In this document: positions 1-5,555 of the stretch, piece after piece | Layout of the letters: every line of letters begins with the position of its first letter | Numbering within the stretch: position 1 is the stretch's first letter | Assembly (NCBI GenBank): GCA_044357715.1 | Contig: JBIKPA010000170.1 | Coordinates: 1 to 6,319 of the forward strand | Length of the DNA stretch: 6,319 nt | Reading direction: 5' to 3' | Source: IMCC26207 sp044357715 | Lineage (GTDB): Bacteria; Actinomycetota; Acidimicrobiia; Acidimicrobiales; Microtrichaceae | The notes under the pieces: model-generated | Seen by the model: only the letters and a program-made list of their open reading frames with translations | Databases searched by the model: none | What the model was told of the DNA's origin: nothing | Made by a program: the position numbers and the translations under genes

Positions 1-2
1 AC

Positions 3-875
3 CAGCGCACTGCGCAGTACTACGAGTGCTGGGGAAGCCGGGCAATGTACGTGGACGGCTGGAAGGTCGTGACGAATCACATCAACCAGCTCACTCACGC
101 CGAACGCGACCTGATTGCGGGCAGCTCGGACTTTGCGACTGATCACTGGCACCTGTTCGATTCACGAAACGACCTTGCCGAGAACCACGATCTGGGCGAT
201 CAATACCCAGAGATGCGTGAGCAGCTCGTGGCGCGCTGGTATGCGGAAGCCGAACGGAACGGGGTCCTGCCACTCAGCGACGGGGTCTTCGACCGATTGC
301 CACACCTGTTTCTGCCGTGGCCTTCTGGAGCGTCACGTGTTGAACTCCGGCCAGGCGAGCGTGTGTTCGAGGACAACACACCCACGTTGTGCAATGGATT
401 CACCATCACGGCTCATCTCGCCGCACCGCTTGCGGCCACCGACTGCGGCGTCCTCGCCGAGCAAGGTGACTACAACGGCGGCTGGGTCTGGCACCTGACT
501 GAATCTCGGCTGTGCTTTGCGGTGAGTTTCGTGAGTGAGTTCGTGACCGAGTTGGCAGTAGCGGTGCCGGTGGGTGCCTGCACTCTTCAGATCCTCGGTC
601 GACCCGAGGCTGATGGTGGCGTCGACCTAGCTGCCCTGGCCGATGGAGTAGTTATTGGCACAGGCCGCCTTCCGCACGAGTGGCCGGGCCTGTGGACACC
701 GAATTCCTCGGCCTCCTTACTCGCCGGAGTCGGGCGGCCGCTGCCGGTCTGTGACGGATATGACCCAACGGTCCCATTCAGCGGCGCTCTCGAACGGCTC
801 GTTGTCGCCGCCGACGGAGGGGCTGCGCTAGCCGACCTGACTCGACAGGTCGAGATTGCGTTTAGGAACCAATGA
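3..875 (+). CDS. Arylsulfatase, C-terminal part (5' end outside window)
   Basis: This is the last 290 residues of a type I (alkaline-phosphatase fold) sulfatase, an enzyme that hydrolyses sulfate esters. The frame is open to the left edge, reading QRTAQYYECWGSRAMYVDGW before and across the ATG at 45, so that ATG is internal. Family marks are the GSRAMYVDGWK strand (residues 11-21), the WHLFDSRNDLAENHDLG segment (49-65; compare 'W-L-Y-x(3)-D-x-x-E-x-x-N/D-L' in sulfatases), and the AEAERNGVLPL helix end (81-91). A long beta-rich C-terminal domain (about 110-280) follows, ending in DGYDPTVPFSGALERLVV, as in large mycobacterial-type arylsulfatases. The catalytic half with the formylglycine C-x-P/S-x-R site lies upstream and cannot be checked. 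The stop overlaps the next start (ATGA), so it is co-translated with the TetR gene. The family is firm; the substrate is unknown. Confidence 0.9.
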   Translation, partial: QRTAQYYECWGSRAMYVDGWKVVTNHINQLTHAERDLIAGSSDFATDHWHLFDSRNDLAENHDLGDQYPEMREQLVARWYAEAERNGVLPLSDGVFDRLPHLFLPWPSGASRVELRPGERVFEDNTPTLCNGFTITAHLAAPLAATDCGVLAEQGDYNGGWVWHLTESRLCFAVSFVSEFVTELAVAVPVGACTLQILGRPEADGGVDLAALADGVVIGTGRLPHEWPGLWTPNSSASLLAGVGRPLPVCDGYDPTVPFSGALERLVVAADGGAALADLTRQVEIAFRNQ

Positions 876-1501
876 CAGAAACTGGCAAGACGATGAGGCG
901 AAGGGGGCGGCCCGCGAACACGTCCACCGAGGACACGATGGCTGTGATGCTGGTGGCCGCGCGGCACCAGTTTGCCGCTCAAGGCTACGCGGCCACGTCG
1001 AACAGAACGGTGGCCAGTGCCGCAGGGCTGGCGCACACTGCCATCTACAACCACTTCGGCTCAAAGGCTCAGCTCTTCACGGCCGTATTTATCGACGTTC
1101 AGGACCGGCTCATAGAAGAACTGCAACGTTCGGTCAATCGTGCTCCCGACGAACCGGCCTTCCCCCGAGCATTGCTTGACGCGATCGAGTCGTTACGCGC
1201 CGCAGATCCAACATACGTCGAGTTCCTTGCCTCGATGTACGTTGAAGTGCGCCGCCATCCCGAGTTGCGAAACGTGTTCCAAGCCGGGGAGCCATTCCCG
1301 ATCGTAGAGACGCTACGCAGTCTCGCCGCTCACACGGTTGCCGCATCGCCGGTCGGCGAGGGCGACGACCCGACATGGTTCTGGATCACCTTCGCGTTGG
1401 GCCTTGCCCAGCTGAGTGCACTCGCCGACACCGCCACCTTCGCTGCAACGGTCGCGATGTTCCGCCAGCAGTTTGTGCACGTACTTGGTGCTGACTCGTG
1501 A
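872..1501 (+). CDS. TetR-family transcriptional regulator (TetR-1)
   Basis: A 209-residue DNA-binding repressor, the usual length for the TetR/AcrR family. A basic N-terminal arm (MRRRGRP, residues 8-14) precedes a TetR_N domain at about 23-69. The helix-turn-helix spans about 43-62 (SNRTVASAAGLAHTAIYNHF) and has the typical Y-x-H-F end followed by GSKAQLF. The rest (75-209) is the variable helical ligand-binding and dimer domain, and its ligand cannot be read from sequence. The start is the ATG inside the ATGA overlap with the sulfatase stop. A purine-rich AGGAA (864-868) sits only 3 bases upstream, too close to be a normal Shine-Dalgarno site, so translation is probably coupled. A later ATG at 893 (residue 8) is possible. 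No palindrome is evident near its start, so its operator probably lies at the operon promoter outside the window or elsewhere. Confidence 0.9.
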   Translation: MTETGKTMRRRGRPANTSTEDTMAVMLVAARHQFAAQGYAATSNRTVASAAGLAHTAIYNHFGSKAQLFTAVFIDVQDRLIEELQRSVNRAPDEPAFPRALLDAIESLRAADPTYVEFLASMYVEVRRHPELRNVFQAGEPFPIVETLRSLAAHTVAASPVGEGDDPTWFWITFALGLAQLSALADTATFAATVAMFRQQFVHVLGADS

Positions 1502-2610
1502 CGGCGGAACGTTCGGGGGTTGTGTTCCCGGCGAACCTCGACGATCTCTCCCCGGCGGTGCTCACCGAGGCGTTGTCCGAGCGATGGCCGGATGCTGTTG
1601 TTGAGCACCTAGAGATTGTTGCGGCCAAGCGGTGCGGCGACGGTGTTGCATCCACTGCTGACCGGGTAGTGCTCGACCTCACCTACGCTCCCGGCTCGGA
1701 CTCAGAACCGCCTCGACGGCTGATCCTGAAGACAATGCTAGCGACCCCTCATGCGCCGGCAGCGATGTATGAGAACGAGGTGCGCTTCTACCGCGAACTG
1801 CGCGATGAACTCCAGATCGAGGCGCCTACCGCGTTCGCCAGCCACTTCGACCCCAGCACAGGTCGGTTCGGGCTGCTGCTTGAGGACCTCACTAGTCGCG
1901 ACGCTCGGTTCCCATCTGCCATCGAATCAGTGAGTCTGAACGAGGTCCGGTCGATCCTCGCTCACCTTGCCACGCTCCACGCTCGCTTTTGGAACAGCCC
2001 CCGCTTCGACGATGACCTTGCCTGGGTGGCCACTCCGATGAGTGGGGGAATGTTCGAGGTTTTCGACCTCATCGGCCTAGAACTGATCGAGGACCAGGTA
2101 GAGCGGTACCCGTTCAAACAAGATCTGATCGCTCCGTTGGGTCGTAGCCTCAGCGAGTTATGGGACCTGCTCTGGCTGGTGCAACGCAGACACTGCGACA
2201 CACCAACCACGCTCTTGCATGGTGACCCGCACCTAGGTAATACCTACCTTCTGCCAGGTGAGCGCGGTGGCCTGTTGGACTGGCAGTTAATGATGCGAGG
2301 AAGCTGGGCGCATGACGTCACCTATCTGATGGTGACCTCGCTTGACCCTCAGGTTCGCCGTGCTCATGAACGCGAATTGCTTGCGGAGTATCTAGATCAA
2401 CTCCGGGCGAACGGCGTGGACAATGCACCAGCGCCTGAGGCGGCATTCGAACAGTGCCGAACTGCAGCGCTCTGGGGACTCGTGATTGGGTGGCTGATCT
2501 GCCCTCCCGAGAATTATGGGCGGCCGATCACCGAGGCCAACATCTCCCGCGCCGTCACCGCGGTGACGGACTACGACACCATCTCGGCTATTGAGGAGTG
2601 GAGCAAATGA
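1498..2610 (+). CDS. Phosphotransferase, APH/EcKL-like kinase fold
   Basis: A 370-residue cytosolic kinase-like protein predicted to transfer phosphate from ATP to a hydroxyl of a small molecule. Visible kinase parts are a nucleotide-binding loop region (about 44-61), the ATP-anchoring lysine K78 in LILK, and the helix-C glutamate E94 in YENEVRFY. Then come the hinge region LLLEDL (126-131), the catalytic loop HGDPHLGN (241-248, D243 and N248), and the metal-binding DWQ (261-263). All key residues are present. The HGD-x(4)-N loop, the DWQ followed by GSWAHDVTYLM, and the later R-R-x-H-E-x-E-L-L-x-x-Y helix resemble the ecdysteroid-kinase-like/CHK branch as much as the aminoglycoside kinases. 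There is no reason to call it an antibiotic resistance gene. GTG start, overlapping the TetR-1 stop (GTGA); no good Shine-Dalgarno sequence, so coupling is likely. The substrate is unknown; a sterol or other lipophilic alcohol is a guess from context. Confidence 0.88.
   Translation: MTAERSGVVFPANLDDLSPAVLTEALSERWPDAVVEHLEIVAAKRCGDGVASTADRVVLDLTYAPGSDSEPPRRLILKTMLATPHAPAAMYENEVRFYRELRDELQIEAPTAFASHFDPSTGRFGLLLEDLTSRDARFPSAIESVSLNEVRSILAHLATLHARFWNSPRFDDDLAWVATPMSGGMFEVFDLIGLELIEDQVERYPFKQDLIAPLGRSLSELWDLLWLVQRRHCDTPTTLLHGDPHLGNTYLLPGERGGLLDWQLMMRGSWAHDVTYLMVTSLDPQVRRAHERELLAEYLDQLRANGVDNAPAPEAAFEQCRTAALWGLVIGWLICPPENYGRPITEANISRAVTAVTDYDTISAIEEWSK
2593..2598 (+). promoter_or_regulatory. Ribosome binding site for the SnoaL-like gene
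   Basis: GAGGAG lies 8 bases before the ATG at 2607 and inside the 3' end of the kinase gene. It is the best Shine-Dalgarno match in the upstream operon. It decides the start, because the alternative GTG at 2598 shares a base with it and has no site of its own. Confidence 0.75.
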
Positions 2611-3149
2611 ACGATCAAAATCTCGGACCTGATGAGTCTCTAGACGGGCGTGTGCTTGACCAGGAAAGGCTGGCAGACCGCTTGGCCATTGCCGACCTGC
2701 TCACGGCCTACGCCTATGCCATCGACGACCGAAATTGGTCGCGCTGGGAGTCGTTGTTCCTGCCCGATGCAGTCATCGATTACACCTCGGCCGGTGGAAT
2801 CGTCGGCAACCCCGCCGAACTGGCCGCGTGGATGCCCGACGCGATGGCAGCGTTTGAGTTCTGCCTGCATTCCACCTCGACTCACGAGGTCCGCTTCACT
2901 GGACCCGATTCGGCTACGGGCAGAGCACACGTGTTCAACCGCAACGGTGCGCGCTGGGACGGGCAGTTCGAGATTGTTGACGTTGGAGCGATCTACGAGG
3001 ACACCTACGCCCGCCGCGGGAATCAGTGGCTCTTCGCAGGGCGATTCGAGCACACCGTCTACATCACCGGAGGCAAGTTCGCCGCCATGATCCGCGATGC
3101 CGCGGCTGCATCCGCATCCCCCACAGGCCGCATGCAACCATTTGGCTAA
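2607..3149 (+). CDS. SnoaL-like (NTF2-fold) domain protein
   Basis: A 180-residue single-domain protein of the SnoaL/scytalone dehydratase/ketosteroid isomerase superfamily, a cone-shaped fold used by isomerases, dehydratases and cyclases. The first helices are RLADRLAIADLLTAYAYAIDDRNW (residues 21-44), followed by the classical SLFLPDAVIDYT (49-60). Strands with H88 and H93 in the pocket region and the WLFAGRFEHTVY end strand (141-152) come next. D40/D41 and the two histidines are possible pocket residues, but the reaction cannot be predicted. The start is the ATG in the ATGA overlap with the kinase stop, because GAGGAG lies 8 bases upstream; an in-frame GTG at 2598 overlaps that ribosome site and is less likely. 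The TAA stop is the first part of the palindromic operator. This is the last gene of the upstream operon. Confidence 0.87.
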   Translation: MNDQNLGPDESLDGRVLDQERLADRLAIADLLTAYAYAIDDRNWSRWESLFLPDAVIDYTSAGGIVGNPAELAAWMPDAMAAFEFCLHSTSTHEVRFTGPDSATGRAHVFNRNGARWDGQFEIVDVGAIYEDTYARRGNQWLFAGRFEHTVYITGGKFAAMIRDAAAASASPTGRMQPFG

Positions 3150-3172
3150 CGCGCGTTACTAACGCGCGTTAG
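3146..3172. promoter_or_regulatory. Tandem palindromic operator, probably for TetR-2
   Basis: Two exact copies of the 13-mer CTAACGCGCGTTA stand head to tail (3146-3158 and 3159-3171), followed by G3172. Each contains the perfect 12-bp palindrome TAACGCGCGTTA (3147-3158 and 3160-3171), and the whole 27 bp is itself symmetric except for the central C3159. The site lies just before the TetR-2 gene and touches the predicted -10 box, so bound repressor should block that promoter (autoregulation). TetR proteins commonly bind palindromes of this kind, and 27-28 bp sites bound by two dimers are known (QacR type). The binding protein is inferred from position. The left copy also contains the stop codon of the SnoaL-like gene. 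Confidence 0.85.
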
Positions 3173-3182
3173 TATGCTTGTA
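3170..3182 (+). promoter_or_regulatory. -10 box and likely leaderless start for TetR-2 unit
   Basis: TAGTAT (3170-3175) fits the actinobacterial -10 pattern TAnnnT, with six bases between it and the ATG at 3182. No Shine-Dalgarno sequence precedes that ATG, so transcription probably begins at or next to the A of the start codon, giving a leaderless mRNA. The -35 position falls inside the operator (around 3147-3152, TAACGC) and matches the consensus poorly. TATGCT (3173-3178) is an alternative -10, less well spaced. Confidence 0.6.
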
Positions 3183-3796
3183 TGGCAACTCAGGGCATAG
3201 CCCAAGAGGTAGGAACAACCAAGGGGGTCGACCGTCGCTCAGCTCAGCGCGAAGCAACGCGGGCGCGACTGTTCGCCGAGACTGTCGAGGAGTTCAAGCT
3301 GCGGGGCTTCAATAGCACCGAGATAGCGGCGATTACCGACCGCGTCGGAGTTACCCGAGGTGCCTACTACGTGCACTTCGCCGGTAAGGAGCAAGTGCTG
3401 CGAGAGCTGCTCCTTGAGGAGGAGCACCGAATCGCTGCAGCAACCCGTCGCGTCGCTGAGCAGGATGTCCCACTCCAAGCCGTGTTTGAGGCTGTAGTCG
3501 ATTCCGTGCTTCGGGCTGAGCGCCGGCTGAGCCGACCGTTGGTGCGTGACCTGTGCGCAGGTCAGTTCATCCCCGGGGTCGCTCAGGGCCAAGAGACCGC
3601 GGATCACCCGGTCGGCACGCTGCTCGTCGAGGTGCTCGCTAGCCGCGTACCAGAGATCAATCCGGTTGACCTAGCCATGACGTTCCTCACAGGACTTTTC
3701 GGCTTGCTAGCGACGGATGAGTCGCCACTTGCGGAACGTCGCCGCCGCCTGAACCTATTGGTCCGAATGGCAACACAAGGAGCCACCTCATCATGA
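3182..3796 (+). CDS. TetR-family transcriptional regulator (TetR-2)
   Basis: A 204-residue TetR/AcrR-type repressor. A charged N-terminal extension (residues 1-28, with RRSAQREATRARL) leads into the TetR_N domain. The helix-turn-helix is at about 45-66 (STEIAAITDRVGVTRGAYYVHF), closed by the usual GKEQVL. The C-terminal part (75-204) has no recognisable ligand signature; its helix near 160-178 (NPVDLAMTFLTGLFGLLAT) is hydrophobic and may form the dimer face or pocket. It directly follows a tandem palindrome, so autoregulation is very likely. Because its transcript carries the methyltransferase gene, it probably controls that enzyme too. The start is the ATG 10 bases after the operator; no Shine-Dalgarno sequence is seen, which fits a leaderless mRNA. 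The stop overlaps the methyltransferase start by 4 bases. Confidence 0.92.
   Translation: MATQGIAQEVGTTKGVDRRSAQREATRARLFAETVEEFKLRGFNSTEIAAITDRVGVTRGAYYVHFAGKEQVLRELLLEEEHRIAAATRRVAEQDVPLQAVFEAVVDSVLRAERRLSRPLVRDLCAGQFIPGVAQGQETADHPVGTLLVEVLASRVPEINPVDLAMTFLTGLFGLLATDESPLAERRRRLNLLVRMATQGATSS
3777..3782 (+). promoter_or_regulatory. Ribosome binding site for the methyltransferase
   Basis: AAGGAG lies 10 bases before the ATG at 3793, within the end of the TetR-2 gene. It is a strong match at slightly long spacing, suggesting the methyltransferase is translated well on its own as well as by coupling. Confidence 0.65.
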
Positions 3797-4812
3797 AACG
3801 CCACAAACCCACCACCCTTGCAGACCGCCTCGGTGCCCTGCGCGGCCTGCTGACGATCAGCGATCAGGACTACAACGCTTACATGCGGTCCTATGACGAG
3901 CTCTTCGTGGACTCACCCGAGAACACCAAGGCCGACTACCAGGCTGGCGTGCCCATCAAGGGTTACCCGCAGGGCAGCAGCAACGAACTGACGGAGCTGT
4001 ACAAGGTCATCCACCTGCTCTGCACGCTTGGTTCGGTAGAAAAAATGTACATGCCACCGACCATTGACCCCGAGCAGTCGGTGCTAGAGAATCAAATTCT
4101 CTTTGAACGCATCGTCGCTAATGACCTCCAGCTGCAACCCGGCGAGAAGTTCTTAGACCTAGGTTGCGGTTGCGGTGCGATCGCTGAGCACATGGCCGAA
4201 CTCACCGGGGCCACCCCGTTCGGTGTCAACCTAGACCGGTCGCAGATTGAGAAGGCGTGGCGAAACCCCAACCTGCCTCGTAGCAACTTTGCGGTCGGCG
4301 ACTTCAACAAGCCATTCGAGTTCGCTGATGGCACCTTCGATGCTATCTACGCCATCCAGCCGATGACGTATGTGAGCAACCACTCGTTTACGTTCTCCGA
4401 AGTACTGCGTGTTCTGAAGCCGGGCGGACGCTTCGTCATCAACGACGTTGCCGCGCTTGACTCATATGACCGCTCCAACGCGCAGCAGCGCACCCTGATC
4501 CAGCACACACGCGAACTCACTGTGTTCGGCGGCTTGTGGTACTTCGGCTACTGGGAGGACGCCTACCGTGACGCTGGGTTTGAGCTGGTGTCGTCGGTGG
4601 GCCGACCTGCGGTTGAGCTCATCAAGAAGGAGGTAGCGCTGTTCAGTAAGTACGAGGCGACCTTCAAGTTTCTAGCCAAGTTGCATCTTGTCCCCAAAAA
4701 AACAGATGCACTGTTGCAGCGGATGAACAAGAACAGTCAGTCGTACATTCAGGCCGAAGAGGAAAACTTGCTGACGCTCAACTGGCACTGCGTTGGTCAG
4801 AAGCCCATATGA
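3793..4812 (+). CDS. SAM-dependent methyltransferase, sterol 24-C-methyltransferase-like
   Basis: A 339-residue class I methyltransferase close in layout to Erg6/SMT enzymes, which add a methyl group from S-adenosylmethionine to a sterol side chain. Motif I is LDLGCGCGAIAEHM (121-134), followed by TGATPFGVNLDRSQIEKA (138-155), matching the SMT pattern 'TGA-x-x-x-G-x-N-x-x-x-x-Q-I-E-x-A'. Then come GDFNKPFEFADGTFDAIYAI (169-188), LKPGGRF (208-214) and the FGYWEDAYRDAGFEL helix (251-265). The tail (about 268-339), with LVPKKTDALLQRM and the end QKP, fits the sterol-methyltransferase C-terminal domain. Odd points: the segment after YAI reads QPMTYVSN where SMTs have an E-A-T-C-H-A-P-type motif, and the N-terminal aromatic Y-E-x-G-W-G motif is not clear (YQAGVPIKGYPQG, 49-61). 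The acceptor may therefore not be an ordinary sterol. No signal peptide or membrane helix is seen. Translation is coupled to TetR-2. Confidence 0.88.
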   Translation: MKRHKPTTLADRLGALRGLLTISDQDYNAYMRSYDELFVDSPENTKADYQAGVPIKGYPQGSSNELTELYKVIHLLCTLGSVEKMYMPPTIDPEQSVLENQILFERIVANDLQLQPGEKFLDLGCGCGAIAEHMAELTGATPFGVNLDRSQIEKAWRNPNLPRSNFAVGDFNKPFEFADGTFDAIYAIQPMTYVSNHSFTFSEVLRVLKPGGRFVINDVAALDSYDRSNAQQRTLIQHTRELTVFGGLWYFGYWEDAYRDAGFELVSSVGRPAVELIKKEVALFSKYEATFKFLAKLHLVPKKTDALLQRMNKNSQSYIQAEEENLLTLNWHCVGQKPI

Positions 4813-4825
4813 TCCACTAAGTGGA
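4813..4825. promoter_or_regulatory. 13-bp palindrome over the TetR-3 start codon
   Basis: TCCACT-A-AGTGGA is a perfect palindrome with 6-bp arms around one central base, spanning the gap between the methyltransferase stop and the GTG start of TetR-3. Its one-base centre rules out an RNA hairpin, so a DNA operator is the only obvious role. A repeat of this size is expected about once by chance in a window this long, so only its position makes it notable. Confidence 0.3.
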
Positions 4826-5459
4826 ATCCCACCCGTTCCTTTCGAGCGCCACTGCACAGTTGATTGTCGACACTGCGCTGCAATTGGTAGGCGACGGACC
4901 GGTAACGGACCTTACGCTGGAACAGGTGTCCATCGAAGCCGGCACCTCAACTAGCTCGTTGTACCACTACTTCGGTGGGCGTCAGGGGCTGGTAGCAGCG
5001 GTGGCTCAGGAGCAGTACCGACGGCTAGCGCTAGCCGAGAAGACGAGCATTCTAGATGCCGGGTCCTCCTCGCAGACCCCTGAAGAGTTCCTCTTGTTCA
5101 TCAAGGACCAGCTCCTCCGGATCATCACCGACCCCGAAGCGGTCAAGGTCCGCCAGCAGCGGCTCCGTCTGGCCGCCGCAGCGCTCGATGACGAGGAGGT
5201 GCAGAACCGCATGTCGATCATCCAAGCAGAGATGTTTCGGGTGATCGGCGAGGCTATTGCAGATGGCCAGCGTCGAGGCCTAGTCAACCCCAACATCGAC
5301 CCCATTGCCTACTGCGCGTGGTTCCACGGTATGGCGCTCGGTCGCACCGCGACCGAGCGCAACTACACCGACATTGATGCCTGGCTTGCCGTTGCGGTGC
5401 CGGCGGCACTTGCTCCGCTGCGAATCCCCGCCGTCGACGATACCGACGTTGCTATCTGA
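4821..5459 (+). CDS. TetR-family transcriptional regulator (TetR-3)
   Basis: A 212-residue TetR/AcrR-type regulator. The DNA-binding domain is near the N-terminus: helix 1 TAQLIVDTALQLVGDG (11-26) and helix-turn-helix LTLEQVSIEAGTSTSSLYHYF (31-51), with the classical L-Y-H-Y-F end and GGRQGLV after it. The C-terminal domain (60-212) holds a charged stretch RQQRLRLAAAALDDEEVQNR (111-130) and a TetR_C-like segment DPIAYCAWFHGMALGR (160-175). The GTG at 4821 is the earliest possible start, because an in-frame TAA stands directly before it (4818-4820). No Shine-Dalgarno sequence is visible. It begins 8 bases after the methyltransferase stop and is probably the last gene of that operon. It is not a close copy of either other TetR, so it likely senses a different ligand or controls different targets. 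Confidence 0.9.
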   Translation: MESHPFLSSATAQLIVDTALQLVGDGPVTDLTLEQVSIEAGTSTSSLYHYFGGRQGLVAAVAQEQYRRLALAEKTSILDAGSSSQTPEEFLLFIKDQLLRIITDPEAVKVRQQRLRLAAAALDDEEVQNRMSIIQAEMFRVIGEAIADGQRRGLVNPNIDPIAYCAWFHGMALGRTATERNYTDIDAWLAVAVPAALAPLRIPAVDDTDVAI

Positions 5460-5463
5460 CCCT

Positions 5464-5486
5464 CCAGTGAGGCTTGTTACCACTGG
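5464..5486. repeat. Inverted repeat after TetR-3 (weak stem-loop or operator)
   Basis: CCAGTG (5464-5469) and CACTGG (5481-5486) are exact reverse complements separated by 11 bases, starting 5 bases after the TetR-3 stop. A short stem with a long loop and no T-run makes a poor intrinsic terminator. It may be a protein binding site or chance. Confidence 0.3.
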
Positions 5487-5514
5487 CGTAAGCATTCAAC
5501 CGAAGTAGTTTCCG

Positions 5515-5546
5515 TCCTCGCGCCGGACAGGCCGGTGCACTGAGGA
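5515..5546 (+). promoter_or_regulatory. Hairpin that could mask the Shine-Dalgarno of the small ORF
   Basis: The upper stem GCGCCGG/CCGGTGC (5520-5526 with 5532-5538, one G-U pair) closes a 5-base loop. Below it, TCCTC (5515-5519) pairs with GAGGA (5542-5546) after a 3-base bulge. That gives 12 pairs in all, with the ribosome site of the next ORF locked in the lower stem. This layout is seen in RNA thermometers and other translational switches. That it folds this way in the cell is inference. Confidence 0.5.
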
Positions 5547-5547
5547 A
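5542..5547 (+). promoter_or_regulatory. Shine-Dalgarno sequence of the 20-codon ORF
   Basis: GAGGAA lies 8 bases before the ATG at 5556, at ideal spacing. It is one of the best ribosome sites in the window and the main reason to take the tiny ORF seriously. Confidence 0.6.
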
Positions 5548-5555
5548 GTATCACA

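Noticed and set aside
587..1054. Minus-strand ORF of 155 codons across the sulfatase/TetR-1 junction
   Set aside because: Arginine/serine/proline-rich shadow translation with no recognisable domain, opposite two well-supported genes.
2598..2606. Earlier in-frame GTG start for the SnoaL-like gene
   Set aside because: The GTG shares a base with the GAGGAG ribosome site and has none of its own; the ATG at 2607 is well spaced and makes the usual 4-base overlap.
1498..2610. Kinase as an aminoglycoside resistance gene
   Set aside because: It shares only the general fold motifs; the operon context and the EcKL-like features point to another small molecule.
2640..3137. Minus-strand ORF of 165 codons opposite the SnoaL-like gene
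   Set aside because: No family resemblance, low-complexity composition, and fully antisense to a clear gene; a normal by-product of high-GC codon bias.
3146..3172. Tandem repeat as a CRISPR fragment or iteron
   Set aside because: There are only two copies, with no spacer between them, and each is a palindrome at a regulator promoter; an operator explains it better.
4696..4702. Run of seven A's in the methyltransferase gene as a frameshift site
   Set aside because: The reading frame is AAA AAA A.., not in slippery-site phase, and the protein continues correctly to the family's QKP end.
5464..5486. Inverted repeat as an intrinsic terminator for the TetR-2 unit
   Set aside because: Only a 6-bp stem with an 11-base loop and no T-run; kept only as a repeat.
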